Assembly: GCF_030411955.1 (NCBI RefSeq)
Contig: NZ_JASNRA010000013.1
Location: 1-64,000 of the forward strand
DNA: 64,000 nt
Direction: 5' to 3'
From: Massilia sp. YIM B02443
GTDB lineage: Bacteria; Pseudomonadota; Gammaproteobacteria; Burkholderiales; Burkholderiaceae_D
In this document: piece by piece, positions 1 through 9,148 of the stretch
How the letters are laid out: every line of letters begins with the position of its first letter
How positions within the stretch are numbered: the stretch's first letter is position 1
Program-made: the position numbers and the translations under genes
Notes under the pieces: generated by a model
The model's input: only the letters and a program-made list of their open reading frames with translations
The model's database searches: none
What the model was told of the DNA's origin: nothing

Positions 1-173
1 GCTAATTCCGGTTAGATTTGCATAAGTTTGGAAGAACGGTTACCGCCTTGCCGTTTGCATTTTCGATTGCGCTGGACTTGCAGTGAAATGCAGCTGACTA
101 GCGTCAGCATTGGATGCCACGAACCCAGCTATAAGAACGGTATCGCATTGCGTTGGTATAGAGGAGATTGGAT

Positions 174-1013
174 ATGGCAGTTTCAGTGGCGGAAAAAACT
201 CATCAACAGGAAGTGGCTGCGGGAGAACGCTTCGCTTTCGGCGAGAACTGGAAACGATTTTTGACACTGTTGAACGAGGAACGGATCAAGCAGGCGAAGG
301 TCAGTCTCAGGGAAATGCTCGAAGTCGAACATCTGAACGGAAAAACATTCCTCGACATCGGCAGCGGCAGCGGTTTGTTTTCGCTTGCCGCTCGCATGCT
401 GGGCGCGAAAGTGGTGTCCTTCGATTACGATCCGCAATCGGTCGCTTGCACACGGGAATTAAAACGGCGCTATTTCGAACAGGATGGCGACTGGCTGGTG
501 CAATCGGGCTCGGTGCTCGACCCCGACTATCTCGCCAGCCTGGGCACCTTCGATATCGTCTATTCCTGGGGCGTGCTGCACCACACCGGAAACATGTGGG
601 CGGCCCTGGATAACGTCGCGCTGAATGTCGCACCGCACGGCAAGCTGTTCATTGCGTTGTACAACGACCAGCCCATCGCCAGCAAATACTGGACCTTCGT
701 CAAGGAGACCTACAACAAATATGTCTTCACGCGCCCACTGTGGGTGGCGATTCATGCGATCTATCCGACCCTGCCTTCGATGCTGCTAAGAGCGATCAGG
801 AAACGCGGCAACGTGCGCGGAATGAATGTCTGGTACGACCTCTACGACTGGCTGGGCGGCTACCCGTTCGAAGTCTCCGCCCCCGAGCAGATTTTCGAAC
901 ACTTCAAGCGCAAGGGCTATGCGCTCACCAGACTCAAGACCGCCAGGGGACGGCTGGGCTGCAACGAGTTCGTGTTCCAGCGCCATGCCGGCCCCAGGCC
1001 GGCGCAGCAGTAA
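174..1013 (+). CDS. Class I SAM-dependent methyltransferase
   Basis: 279 aa. A glycine-rich SAM-binding motif I (LDIGSGSG, about residues 59-66) is followed by an acidic strand end (FDYD) and a post-I motif (FDIVYSWGVLHH), as in UbiE/UbiG-like small-molecule methyltransferases. The C-terminal half carries an insertion rich in aromatics that probably forms the substrate lid. The ATG at 174 is chosen because GAGGAGA lies about 7 nt upstream; a TTG two codons earlier is less likely. It stands alone, convergent with phoR. The substrate cannot be read from the sequence; homologues are often found near glycan or lipid modification genes. Fold certain, substrate unknown. Confidence 0.85.
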   Translation: MAVSVAEKTHQQEVAAGERFAFGENWKRFLTLLNEERIKQAKVSLREMLEVEHLNGKTFLDIGSGSGLFSLAARMLGAKVVSFDYDPQSVACTRELKRRYFEQDGDWLVQSGSVLDPDYLASLGTFDIVYSWGVLHHTGNMWAALDNVALNVAPHGKLFIALYNDQPIASKYWTFVKETYNKYVFTRPLWVAIHAIYPTLPSMLLRAIRKRGNVRGMNVWYDLYDWLGGYPFEVSAPEQIFEHFKRKGYALTRLKTARGRLGCNEFVFQRHAGPRPAQQ

Positions 1014-1033
1014 CACCGATAACCCCCGGGCCA

Positions 1034-2326
1034 TCACCCCGGCAGCGAGGTATTCGGCAGCGATGCCGCAAACGTGCTGCCCTTGCCCGGCATCGAGGTA
1101 ATCGTCAGCCGCCCGCCATGGCGCAGCAGCACGTGCTTGACGATCGCCAGCCCCAGCCCCGTGCCCTGCGTTTCGCGCGAGCGGCTCTTGTCGACGCGGT
1201 AGAAACGCTCGGTCAGGCGCGGGATGTGCTCGGGGTCGATGCCGATGCCGCAATCGGTCACCGCGAAACTCAGGGCGTCGTTGGCGCGCGCCCATTTCAG
1301 GCGGATCGTGCCGCCGTTCGGCGAGTAGCGCACCGCGTTCGAGGCCAGGTTGGCAAACGCGCTGCGCAGCTCTTCCATGCTGCCCATCACGTCCGGCCCG
1401 TCGACCTCGACCTCGATCTGGTGCCGCCCGCTGGACAGCGCGCGCGCCTCCGCCGCGATCGATTCGATCATGCTGCGCACGTCGACCCGCTCGCGCTTGA
1501 GCGGATACTCGTCCGACTCCAGCCGCGACAGGGTTAGCATGTCCTGGATCAGGCGCTGCATGCGGTGCGCCTGCTCCGTCATCAGGTTCAGGTGCGCCAT
1601 GCGGGTGGCGACGTCGATGCCGGGGTCGGACTGCGCGATCTCGAGGAAGCCGACGATCACCGTCAGCGGCGTGCGCAGTTCGTGCGAGGCGTTGGCGATG
1701 AAGTCGCGCCGCATCGCTTCGATCCGCTCGGTGTCGGTGGCGTCGTGCGTCACCAGGATCTGGCGCCGGTTCTCGAACGGGATGATGCGGCATTCGAGCT
1801 TGCGGCCGCGCAGCGACAGCGTGAGCGGCTGCTCGTAGCGTCCTAGGATGATGTAGTCGATGAAGTCCGGATGGCGCACCAGGTTCGTGACGCGCAGCCC
1901 CTTGTCGCGCTCCATCGTCAGGCCCAGGTGCTTCTCGGCCGCCGGATTGCACCACTCCAGGAACAGCACGTCGTCCATGATCGCCACGCCTTCCGGCAGC
2001 AGCTGCATCGCCTGGCGGAAGCGCGCCAGCCATTCGGTCAGTTCGAGCTGGTGGCGCTCGTCGTCGCGGCGCAGGCGGTAAAGACGGGCAAAGGCATCGG
2101 TCCAGGCGCCCCAGCCGTCCGGCAGGCGCGTGCTGTGCGGCTCGTTCAGCCATTGGCCGAGGCGGTACAGGTAGTTCAGCTGCACGAACACCGCCACGAT
2201 CACGCCCAGCAGCGCCAGCGCCAGCGCGGCGACCGGACCGGCCATCCACCACACCACGCCGGCGCCGGCGAGCAGCAGGCCGAGACGCAGCAGCGCCGGC
2301 ACCCAGAACAGCAGCTTGGGATTCAT
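1034..2326 (-). CDS. phoR: Phosphate regulon sensor histidine kinase PhoR
   Basis: 430 aa. Two hydrophobic segments near residues 5-50 give the short PhoR-type membrane anchor without a large periplasmic domain. A PAS domain (about 105-195) follows, then HisKA with the phospho-acceptor His215 in SHELRTPL, and a HATPase_c domain with N-box (NLASNAVRYS), G1 (DCGIGI) and G2 (GTGLGLAI). Known role: autophosphorylates and passes phosphate to PhoB when phosphate is scarce, and is held inactive by the Pst transporter with PhoU when phosphate is plentiful. It is the last gene of the pst-pho operon, 19 nt after phoB. Length matches the family. Confidence 0.97.
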   Translation of the reverse strand: MNPKLLFWVPALLRLGLLLAGAGVVWWMAGPVAALALALLGVIVAVFVQLNYLYRLGQWLNEPHSTRLPDGWGAWTDAFARLYRLRRDDERHQLELTEWLARFRQAMQLLPEGVAIMDDVLFLEWCNPAAEKHLGLTMERDKGLRVTNLVRHPDFIDYIILGRYEQPLTLSLRGRKLECRIIPFENRRQILVTHDATDTERIEAMRRDFIANASHELRTPLTVIVGFLEIAQSDPGIDVATRMAHLNLMTEQAHRMQRLIQDMLTLSRLESDEYPLKRERVDVRSMIESIAAEARALSSGRHQIEVEVDGPDVMGSMEELRSAFANLASNAVRYSPNGGTIRLKWARANDALSFAVTDCGIGIDPEHIPRLTERFYRVDKSRSRETQGTGLGLAIVKHVLLRHGGRLTITSMPGKGSTFAASLPNTSLPG

Positions 2327-2345
2327 CGCGTACCGACCACGAACG

Positions 2346-3032
2346 TCATTTCTCGGACAGCATGTAGCCGACGCTGCGCACGGTGCGGATCAGGCCATCG
2401 GCGCTGCGCAGCGCTTTCCTCAGCCGCAGCACGTGGACGTCGACCGTACGCTCCTCGATCACGGCGTGGTCGCCCCACACCTTGTCGAGCAGCTGGGCGC
2501 GCGAGAACACGCGCTCGCGGTGCGCCATCAGGTACTTGAGCAGCTTGTATTCGGCGTTGCCGATGTCGATCTGCTGGCCCTCGACCGTCACGGTGCAGCT
2601 GTTCGGATCGAGCGTCACCGTGCCGGCGCGCAGCGGCGCCTCGGCCAGGTGCGGGCTCTTGCGGCGCAGCAGCGCGCGCGAACGGGCCAGCAGTTCGCGC
2701 GGCGAGAACGGCTTGGTGATGTAGTCGTCGGCGCCGTTGTTCAGGCCCGCCAGCTTGTCCTCTTCCATGCTCTTGGCGGTCAGCATGATCACCGGCAGGT
2801 CCTGGAAATCGCGGTCGGCGCGCAGGCGCGACAGCAGGCGCAGGCCGCTCTGGTCGGGCAGCATCCAGTCGAGCAGCACCAGGTCGGGCTTGCCGCGGCT
2901 GATGCTGTCCCAGGCCGCCGCCGTGGTGTCGGCGCTGCGGATGTCCCAGCCCGCTTCGCGCAGCGAATACGTCACCAGCTCCAGGATCGCCGGCTCGTCC
3001 TCGACCACGAGGACCGAAGTGTTGTCTGCCAT
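2346..3032 (-). CDS. phoB: Phosphate regulon response regulator PhoB
   Basis: 228 aa, OmpR/PhoB class. Receiver domain (about 5-120) has the acidic pair E11-D12, phospho-acceptor Asp55 (LLDWML), a threonine switch (LTAK) and the KPFSP lysine. The C-terminal winged-helix domain (about 130-226) ends in the usual hairpin (IRTVRSVGYML). When phosphorylated by PhoR it binds Pho boxes such as the pair upstream of pstS in this window. It begins 4 nt after the phoU stop, so phoU and phoB are probably translated from one message. Confidence 0.97.
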   Translation of the reverse strand: MADNTSVLVVEDEPAILELVTYSLREAGWDIRSADTTAAAWDSISRGKPDLVLLDWMLPDQSGLRLLSRLRADRDFQDLPVIMLTAKSMEEDKLAGLNNGADDYITKPFSPRELLARSRALLRRKSPHLAEAPLRAGTVTLDPNSCTVTVEGQQIDIGNAEYKLLKYLMAHRERVFSRAQLLDKVWGDHAVIEERTVDVHVLRLRKALRSADGLIRTVRSVGYMLSEK

Positions 3033-3036
3033 CGAG

Positions 3037-3744
3037 TCAGTCCGCCTGGGCCTGGATCTGGTCCAGCGCCACGTTGGTATGGCGGATGTCGCGCCCTTCG
3101 ACCACGTAGATCACGTATTCGGCGATGTTCTTGGCATGGTCGCCGATGCGCTCGATGGCCTTGGCCACCCACAGCGTGTCGAGCGCCGACGAGATCGTGC
3201 GCGGGTCTTCCATCATGAAGGTGATGGTGCTGCGCAGGATGGTGCGGAATTCGTGGTCGACCACTTCGTCGGCCGCAATCAGCTGCAGGGCCTGCTTGCC
3301 GTCGAGGCGGGCGAAGGCGTCCAGCGCGTCGTGCAGCAGGTCGCCGGTGGCGCGCGCGATGGTGCGCACGGTGTCGAAGTGGGCGATGCCGACCACGCCG
3401 CGCTCGTGCAGGCTCTTGGCGGTGCGCGCGATCTTGGTCGCCTCGTCGCCGATGCGCTCGAGGTCGGTGATGACCTTGATGGTGGCCATCACGGTGCGCA
3501 GGTCGTTGGCGGTCGGCTGGCGCTTGACGATCAGGTGGCTGCAGGCGTCGTCGAGCGAGACTTCGAGCTGGTTGACCGCCTGGTCCTCGGCCATCACGCG
3601 CTCGGCGCGCGCGGTGTCGCCGATGCGGAAGCACTCGATCGCGTCTTCGAACTGGGTTTCCACCATGCCGCCCATCAGCAGGACCTTGGAACGGATGCCC
3701 TCCAGTTCATGGTCGTACTGCTTGGATGAATGCTCGCCTGTCAT
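3037..3744 (-). CDS. phoU: Phosphate signalling protein PhoU
   Basis: 235 aa, almost entirely alpha helical, with two PhoU repeats (about 20-105 and 120-210). Conserved acidic metal-binding patches (for example DLERIGDEA and AIERIGDHA) occur once in each repeat. PhoU links the PstB ATPase to PhoR and shuts off Pho signalling when phosphate is plentiful. The start is supported by GGAGAG about 5 nt upstream. It lies between pstB (60 nt gap) and phoB (4 nt gap). Confidence 0.97.
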   Translation of the reverse strand: MTGEHSSKQYDHELEGIRSKVLLMGGMVETQFEDAIECFRIGDTARAERVMAEDQAVNQLEVSLDDACSHLIVKRQPTANDLRTVMATIKVITDLERIGDEATKIARTAKSLHERGVVGIAHFDTVRTIARATGDLLHDALDAFARLDGKQALQLIAADEVVDHEFRTILRSTITFMMEDPRTISSALDTLWVAKAIERIGDHAKNIAEYVIYVVEGRDIRHTNVALDQIQAQAD

Positions 3745-3804
3745 ACAACTCTCCGTCTGATGTTCTTGTGAATGGGTCTGATTGCGGTGCTGCGCGGTCC
3801 GGGA

Positions 3805-4611
3805 TCAGCCGAAGCGGCCGGTGATGTAATCCTGGGTTTCCTTGCGCGCCGGCTTCATGAAGATCTGGTCGGTCTCGCCGAATTCGACCAGTTCCCCCAG
3901 GTACATGTACGCAGTGTAATCCGAGCAGCGCGCCGCCTGCTGCATATTGTGGGTCACGATGGTGATCGTGTAGTCCTGCTTCAGTTCGCTGATCAGTTCT
4001 TCGATCTTGGCGGTCGAGATCGGGTCCAGCGCCGAGGTCGGTTCGTCGAGCAGCAGCACGTCGGGCTTGACCGCCACGCCGCGCGCGATGCACAGGCGCT
4101 GCTGCTGGCCGCCGGACAGCGACAGGCCGCTCTTGCCCAATTTATCCTTGGCTTCTTCCCACAGCGCCGCCTTCTTCAGCGCCCATTCGACGCGCTCGTC
4201 CATCTCGCCCTTGGACAGGTTTTCGTACAGGCGCACGCCGAAGGCGATGTTGTCGTAGATCGACATCGGGAACGGGGTCGGCTTCTGGAACACCATGCCG
4301 ATCTTGGCGCGCAGCATGTTGACGTCGACGCCCGGCTCCAGGATGTTGCGGCCGCGGTACTGGATCGATCCTTCGGCGCGCTGGCCCGGATACAGATCGT
4401 ACATCCGGTTCAGGGTGCGCAGCAGGGTCGACTTGCCGCAGCCCGACGGGCCGATGAAGGCCGTCACCTGCTTGTCGTGGATGTCGAGCGAGACGTTTTT
4501 CAGGCTCTGCGTTTTACCGTAGAAGAAATTCAGGCCGGAGATCTCGATAGTCTTGGTCTTTGCGGCTGCAGCAGAGGCCGGGATCGGGGTTGCCATAGTA
4601 GCTTGGGTCAT
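3805..4611 (-). CDS. pstB: Phosphate ABC transporter ATP-binding protein PstB
   Basis: 268 aa. Walker [13 protein letters not shown] signature LSGGQQQR, Walker [12 protein letters not shown] and the switch histidine (VTHN) are all present. The N-terminal 20 residues are alanine-rich and variable, so translation could also begin at the second methionine (MATPIP). Known role: powers high-affinity phosphate import through PstC-PstA and transmits the phosphate signal to PhoU. It lies 17 nt downstream of pstA in the operon. Confidence 0.98.
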   Translation of the reverse strand: MTQATMATPIPASAAAAKTKTIEISGLNFFYGKTQSLKNVSLDIHDKQVTAFIGPSGCGKSTLLRTLNRMYDLYPGQRAEGSIQYRGRNILEPGVDVNMLRAKIGMVFQKPTPFPMSIYDNIAFGVRLYENLSKGEMDERVEWALKKAALWEEAKDKLGKSGLSLSGGQQQRLCIARGVAVKPDVLLLDEPTSALDPISTAKIEELISELKQDYTITIVTHNMQQAARCSDYTAYMYLGELVEFGETDQIFMKPARKETQDYITGRFG

Positions 4612-4628
4612 GGTTTCGTCAGGATAAA

Positions 4629-5483
4629 TTAACGCGGAGTCTTCTGGGTAAAGACGGTACGCGACAGGATGTTCAGGAACAACACGGTAAAGGTCACCAG
4701 CAGCGCCCCGCCCCAGGCCAGCGAACGCCAGTCGTCATACGGGCTCATCGCGAACTTGTAGATCACGGACGGCAGATTCGCCATCGGCGCGTTCATGTCG
4801 GTGCTGAAGAACTGGTTGTCGAGCGCGGTGAACAAGAGCGGCGCGGTCTCGCCCGAGATGCGGGCCAGCGCCAGCAGCACGCCGGTGATCACGCCGGCTT
4901 TCACGGCGCGCAGGCGCACCATCAGGGCCACCTTCCAGCGCGGCGCGCCGAGGGCGAACGCGGCTTCGAGCAGGCTGTTCGGCACCAGGCGCAGCATGTT
5001 GTCGGTGGTGCGCACCACCACCGGCACCGCGATCAGGGTCAGCGCGATGCTGCCGGCGTAGCCCGCGAAGTGCTGCACCTTGGCCACGTACAGGGCGTAG
5101 ACGAACAGGCCGATCACGATCGACGGCGCCGACAGCATGATGTCGGTGACGAAGCGCGTCACCTGGCCGAAGCGGTTGGTGTCGCCGTATTCGGCCAGGT
5201 AGATGCCGGCCAGGATGCCGATCGGGGTGCTGACCAGGGTCGACAGGCCGACGATCATCAGGCTGCCCACGATGGCGTTGCGCAAGCCGCCGCCTTCGCT
5301 GCCCGGGGCCGGGGTGTCGCCGGTGAAGAAGGTGCCCGACAGCGCGCCCAGGCCGTTCACCAGCAGGGTCCACAGGATCCAGGCCAGGAAGCCCAGGCCG
5401 ATCGCCATCGCCACCACCGACAGGATGATGCCGACGCGGTGCGCCAGCAGGCGCTTGCGGTAGACAGGGTTCTTCACGTTCAT
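4629..5483 (-). CDS. pstA: Phosphate ABC transporter permease PstA
   Basis: 284 aa. About six transmembrane segments and a BPD_transp_1 domain whose coupling motif includes [12 protein letters not shown]. It forms the membrane channel with PstC. The start codon overlaps the pstC stop by 4 nt (ATGA), showing translational coupling. The C-terminus (FTQKTPR) is short, as is usual for PstA. Confidence 0.97.
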   Translation of the reverse strand: MNVKNPVYRKRLLAHRVGIILSVVAMAIGLGFLAWILWTLLVNGLGALSGTFFTGDTPAPGSEGGGLRNAIVGSLMIVGLSTLVSTPIGILAGIYLAEYGDTNRFGQVTRFVTDIMLSAPSIVIGLFVYALYVAKVQHFAGYAGSIALTLIAVPVVVRTTDNMLRLVPNSLLEAAFALGAPRWKVALMVRLRAVKAGVITGVLLALARISGETAPLLFTALDNQFFSTDMNAPMANLPSVIYKFAMSPYDDWRSLAWGGALLVTFTVLFLNILSRTVFTQKTPR

Positions 5484-6511
5484 TTCGTACCTTCCTTGCG
5501 GGACATCCCCGCCAACATCAGTTTCGCGGCCGACAGCACCAGGAAGGTGATACCGAACAGGATCAGGGCCAGGGCGAACAGCGAAGCCACGTGTTCCGGC
5601 GTCGCCGCTTCGGCGAATTCGTTGGCCAGCGTCGACGAGATCGAGTTACCCGGCATGAACAGCGAGGCCGACAATGCATGCGCATTGCCGATCACGAAGG
5701 TCACCGCCATGGTCTCGCCCAGGGCGCGGCCCAGGCCCAGCATCACGCCGCCGACCACGCCGGTGCGGGTGTACGGCAGCACCACCTTGCGCACCACTTC
5801 CCACTTGGTGCAGCCGAGGCCGTAAGCGGACTCCTTGAGCACGGTCGGCACGATCTCGAACACGTCGCGCATCACCGAGGCGATGAAGGGGATGATCATG
5901 ATCGCCAGGATCAGGCCGGCGGTCAGGATGCCGATGCCCATGGTCGGGCCCTGGAACAGCGCGCCCAGCACCGGCACCTGGCCCAGCGTGGCTTTCAGGA
6001 ACGGCTGGATATGGTCGGCGAACAGCGGCGCGAACACGAACAGGCCCCACATGCCGTAGATGATCGACGGCACGCCGGCCAGCAGTTCGACTGCGGTGCC
6101 GAGCGGACGGCGCAGCCAGGTCGGGCAGATCTCGGTCAGGAACAGCGCGATGCCGAAGCTGATCGGGAACGCCACCGCCAGGGCGATGAACGAGGTAGCC
6201 ACGGTGCCGTAGATCGCGATCATGGCGCCGAATTCGTCGCCCACCGGATCCCACTCCACGCGCGTGATGAAGGCGGCGCCGAATTTGTCGAAGGCCGGGG
6301 CGGCGCCGATCGCCAGCGAGATGATGATGCCGACCAGCGCCGCCAGCACCGAGATGGCGAACAGCAGCGTGATCTTGTGGAAGAAGAAGTCCTGCATGCG
6401 CTGGTTGCGCATGGTCTTGTGCAGGGCGGCGTACTGGCGCGCTTCCAGATCGGGATCGGCCACCGCCTTGGCAGGCAGCTTGTTCAGTGTCACGGATGGG
6501 TGGGCGCTCAT
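5480..6511 (-). CDS. pstC: Phosphate ABC transporter permease PstC
   Basis: 343 aa from the ATG at 6511 (MSAHPS). Longer in-frame starts would run into the 3' end of pstS and are rejected. A cytosolic N-terminus of about 55 residues precedes the first membrane segment. About six TM segments follow, with the permease coupling motif [12 protein letters not shown]. It pairs with PstA to form the phosphate channel. The gap to pstS (6512-6594) contains a GC-rich hairpin that could lower expression relative to pstS. Confidence 0.96.
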   Translation of the reverse strand: MSAHPSVTLNKLPAKAVADPDLEARQYAALHKTMRNQRMQDFFFHKITLLFAISVLAALVGIIISLAIGAAPAFDKFGAAFITRVEWDPVGDEFGAMIAIYGTVATSFIALAVAFPISFGIALFLTEICPTWLRRPLGTAVELLAGVPSIIYGMWGLFVFAPLFADHIQPFLKATLGQVPVLGALFQGPTMGIGILTAGLILAIMIIPFIASVMRDVFEIVPTVLKESAYGLGCTKWEVVRKVVLPYTRTGVVGGVMLGLGRALGETMAVTFVIGNAHALSASLFMPGNSISSTLANEFAEAATPEHVASLFALALILFGITFLVLSAAKLMLAGMSRKEGTK

Positions 6512-6555
6512 ATCGGTATAAGTAGCGTTTTTGTCAATATTGCTGGCGTGCGGAA

Positions 6556-6575
6556 GGGCCGGAACACGCCGGCCC
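6556..6575 (-). promoter_or_regulatory. GC-rich hairpin between pstS and pstC
   Basis: Perfect 7-bp inverted repeat GGGCCGG / CCGGCCC with a 6-nt loop in the 83-nt gap between the pstS stop and the pstC start. No U-tract follows. Such hairpins after the binding-protein gene commonly stabilise or attenuate the message so that more binding protein than permease is made. The structure is seen; the role is inferred. Confidence 0.5.
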
Positions 6576-6594
6576 ACCTTGGTGTGTGACTGAA

Positions 6595-7632
6595 TTACCA
6601 GAGCGCCTTGCCGGCCGCGTCCTTCATATTGGCCTTCCACGCGTCCTGCACCAGCTTGGTGACGGCGTCCGGCATCGGCACGTAGTCCAGCTCGGCCGCG
6701 GCGGCGTCGCCGTTCTTGTAGGCCCAGTCGAAGAACTTCAGCACTTCCTTGCCTTTATTGGCGTCGGCCTGCGACTTGTGCACCAGGATGTACGAAGCGC
6801 CGGTGATCGGCCAGCTGCCCTTGCCGGCCTGGTCGGTCAGGACCACGCCGAAGCCCGGGGTTCCGGCCCAGTTGGCGCCGCTTGCCGCCGCCATGAAGGC
6901 GTCGTCGCTCGGTTGCAGGAACACGCCGTCCTTGTTCTGGAGCTGGGTGTGCGCCATCTTGTTCTTCTTGGCGTAGGCCCATTCGACGTAGCCGATGCCG
7001 CCCTTGATGCGCTGCACGTTGGCGGCCACGCCTTCGTTGCCCTTGCCGCCCACGCCAACCGCCCACTTGACGGTGGTGCCTGCACCGATCGTGGTTTTCC
7101 ACGCCGGGCTGGTCTTGGCCAGGAAGTCGGTCCACAGGAACGAGGTGCCCGAGCTGTCGGCGCGGCGCACCACGGTAATGTCGGTATCCGGCAGCTTGAC
7201 GCCCGGGTTCAGCGCGGCGATCTGCGGCGCGTTCCACTTGGTGATCTTGCCCAGGTAGATGTCGGCGATCACGGCGCCGGTGAGCTTCAGCTGGCCCGGG
7301 GCGATGCCCGGCAGGTTCACGATCGGCACCACGCCGCCCATGATGGCCGGGAACTGGATCAGGCCCGCAGTGTTGAGTTCGGCTGCGGCGAGCGGCATGT
7401 CGGAGGCGCCGAAGTCGACGGTCTTGGCCTTGATCTGCTTGATGCCGGCGCCCGAGCCGACCGACTGGTAGTTCAGGCCATTGCCGGACGCCTTCTTGTA
7501 CATCTCGGCCCACTTGGCGTAGATCGGGTATGGGAAGGTGGCGCCGGCGCCGGTGATGTTGGCGGCCTGTGCAGTGGCGGCGATGCTGGCCGCGGCCAGG
7601 GCGACGGAAACGAAGAGATGCTTCATGCGCAT
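6595..7632 (-). CDS. pstS: Phosphate-binding periplasmic protein PstS
   Basis: 345 aa. A Sec signal peptide (about 1-24, ending AAATAQAA) precedes the mature start [13 protein letters not shown], the phosphate-contact loop of PstS. Other family blocks are [12 protein letters not shown] and [11 protein letters not shown], which carry the Ser/Arg/Asp phosphate ligands. Start chosen at 7632 because AGAGGA sits 6-7 nt upstream; a second ATG lies two codons later. It captures phosphate in the periplasm and hands it to PstCA. First gene of the operon and directly behind two Pho boxes. Confidence 0.97.
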   Translation of the reverse strand: MRMKHLFVSVALAAASIAATAQAANITGAGATFPYPIYAKWAEMYKKASGNGLNYQSVGSGAGIKQIKAKTVDFGASDMPLAAAELNTAGLIQFPAIMGGVVPIVNLPGIAPGQLKLTGAVIADIYLGKITKWNAPQIAALNPGVKLPDTDITVVRRADSSGTSFLWTDFLAKTSPAWKTTIGAGTTVKWAVGVGGKGNEGVAANVQRIKGGIGYVEWAYAKKNKMAHTQLQNKDGVFLQPSDDAFMAAASGANWAGTPGFGVVLTDQAGKGSWPITGASYILVHKSQADANKGKEVLKFFDWAYKNGDAAAAELDYVPMPDAVTKLVQDAWKANMKDAAGKALW

Positions 7633-7700
7633 ATCAGATCCTCTGGAAGTGAAAGCTCGGGATACCCCGCTGACGATGCTGCGCAGTCTAACGGGCGAAT

Positions 7701-7746
7701 ATGACAGGTTCATGACATATTGCGAAATATGACACGGACATGACAC
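7701..7746 (-). promoter_or_regulatory. Two tandem Pho boxes upstream of pstS
   Basis: Read on the minus strand, four 7-nt units similar to CTGTCAT occur as two pairs. Pair A (7729-7746) is GTGTCAT-gtcc-GTGTCAT. Pair B (7701-7718) is ATGTCAT-gaac-CTGTCAT. Within each pair the units repeat every 11 nt, the classic Pho box period; the pairs are 10 nt apart. The distance to the pstS start is about 70-115 nt, where PhoB acts as an activator replacing a -35 element. Confidence 0.9.
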
Positions 7747-7843
7747 GGTGGCCAGCATGCCGCGTCAGCACTCATCATGGCGCGCGGATGCGCTGATGCA
7801 GCCGGGACCGCTTGTAAATACACCCGATTCTGCTACCCTGAAG

Positions 7844-8008
7844 GTGTCGTCACTAGATGGAGGGGATGCTGAAAAGCGTTTGTTTTATATGGTGTTTGAT
7901 CTGATGGTCATGGGTATCCTGAGCGGCTTGGTTGGTCTGGTCGCGTTCGAAATCTTCCAGGAAGTCCGCGGCAGTTCCAAGTCACTACAAGACCGCTATC
8001 ACGAATAG
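7844..8008 (+). CDS. Small single-pass membrane protein, unknown function
   Basis: 54 aa from a GTG at 7844; a start at TTG 7880 or ATG 7889 would give 42 or 39 residues. The core is one hydrophobic helix (VFDLMVMGILSGLVGLVAFE) followed by a charged tail. A purine-rich AGATGGAGGGGA at 7855-7866 could be the ribosome site for the inner starts. It is divergent from pstS, and its 5' end lies about 100 nt from the Pho boxes. Not recognised. The start is uncertain and the gene itself only moderately supported. Confidence 0.45.
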   Translation: MSSLDGGDAEKRLFYMVFDLMVMGILSGLVGLVAFEIFQEVRGSSKSLQDRYHE

Positions 8009-8040
8009 CGATATACCCGCTCAGTGGGTGCATATAGCCG

Positions 8041-8064
8041 GCGGCGAGCCATGGAGCTCGCCGC
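8041..8064. terminator. Hairpin between convergent genes
   Basis: Perfect 9-bp stem GCGGCGAGC / GCTCGCCGC with a 6-nt loop, between the 3' ends of the small membrane protein and the PilZ gene. Only a weak T-rich tail (TTGT) follows. Probably a shared transcription stop, but intrinsic termination is unproven. Confidence 0.45.
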
Positions 8065-8082
8065 TTGTCATTGGGCGCCCGG

Positions 8083-8403
8083 TCAGCGCGTGAAGCGCGC
8101 CAGCGCGGTCACCGCGGCCAGCTCCAGGTTCAGGAACTGGAAGCCGACCTTGAATTCGCCGCCGCTGAAGATGCAGTACATGACCTTGGCGCGAGCCTGG
8201 ATCGGCGCGAAGACGCCGTCTACCAGCAGGTCGAAGCCGACCTGGCCGGCCAGGCCCACCGGCAGCGGGTCCGGCAGGCTGACGCTGACGCCGTTGGCGC
8301 CGACGTCGGTGGTCTTGCCCATCACGGGCGCGCGGCCCTCCATGGCCAGCGCGATCTTGGTACGCACGACCTTGCGCGCGGATTGTCGTTGATCTTGTTG
8401 CAC
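8083..8403 (-). CDS. PilZ-domain protein
   Basis: 106 aa from GTG 8403; longer in-frame readings have no better start. The arginine motif RQSARKVVR near the N-terminus matches RxxxR. The second PilZ block reads DVGANGVSVSL, with Gly in place of the usual Ser of DxSxxG. The rest is a beta barrel. PilZ domains bind c-di-GMP, which fits a window with three c-di-GMP enzymes. The altered serine could weaken binding. No clear ribosome site, so the start is uncertain. Confidence 0.75.
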   Translation of the reverse strand: MQQDQRQSARKVVRTKIALAMEGRAPVMGKTTDVGANGVSVSLPDPLPVGLAGQVGFDLLVDGVFAPIQARAKVMYCIFSGGEFKVGFQFLNLELAAVTALARFTR

Positions 8404-8575
8404 GATGTGTCCGGACTGTGAAAAACGAATGTTTATTATAGGCAATTCTGTCACAATCGGCAGTAAGCTGGCGAGGGTGACCGCAGTCACTGTTGAGTTA
8501 CCGCGCACTTGAGTTACCATTCCTTATCGATCCGCCGTGACCGTGGCGGTGGCATCCGATTTGAGGAGAGCGTCG

Positions 8576-9124
8576 ATGACAGGCAGTCGGAGTGCGATTG
8601 CAGGCAAGGCCCGTGAGATCGACCCACCGCCGACTTCATTGTCGGCGCTGTACGACAGCGCCCACCTGCTCGATGCCTTCGCGATCGAGCTGCCGCCTGG
8701 TAGCGACGCCAATGTCGATACCCTGGCGCGCATCGCCTGCGAACATCAGGCCTGGTGGATCCGCGCCCTGACCCGCCTGCGCGACGCGCTGGTGGCGCCG
8801 GCCGGGGTCAAGTCGACCTGCAAGATAGCCGCCGCAGCGCACGGCCGGGCGATCGGCTTTTTTCCGGTGCTGGCGCAGACGGCGAGCGAGATCGTGCTGG
8901 GCGCCGACGACCGCCACCTCGATTTTCGCGCCGCGATCGCGCTGCAGGAGGACGCTGGCGGCCGGCGCGAACTGGTCGCAGTGACGGTGGTGCATTGCCA
9001 CAACCGCTTCGGACACTGCTACCTGGCGGCGATCACGCCGTTCCACCGCCTGATCGTCAAAGCCAATATGGAACGCACGGTGCGGACCGTGCAGCGCTCT
9101 GAAGAAGAGCGCGTGTCCGCCTAG
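8576..9124 (+). CDS. DUF2867 family protein
   Basis: 182 aa. ATG 8576 is supported by GAGGAGAG at 8563-8570. The C-terminal part (HCHNRFGHCYLAAITPFHRLIV region) is the typical DUF2867 signature, a SRPBCC-like fold known from proteins that bind or act on small hydrophobic ligands; DUF2867 also forms the C-terminal domain of some SDR reductases. Here it stands alone. Cys and His residues in HCHNRFGHC are notable. Function unknown. Convergent with radA. Confidence 0.7.
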   Translation: MTGSRSAIAGKAREIDPPPTSLSALYDSAHLLDAFAIELPPGSDANVDTLARIACEHQAWWIRALTRLRDALVAPAGVKSTCKIAAAAHGRAIGFFPVLAQTASEIVLGADDRHLDFRAAIALQEDAGGRRELVAVTVVHCHNRFGHCYLAAITPFHRLIVKANMERTVRTVQRSEEERVSA

Positions 9125-9148
9125 CGCTCGGTTCAGTCCAATCCGGGT

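Noticed and set aside
1-173. A gene at the left edge
   Set aside because: Short frames of 60-80 codons on both strands lack ribosome sites or recognisable motifs; treated as the upstream region of the methyltransferase.
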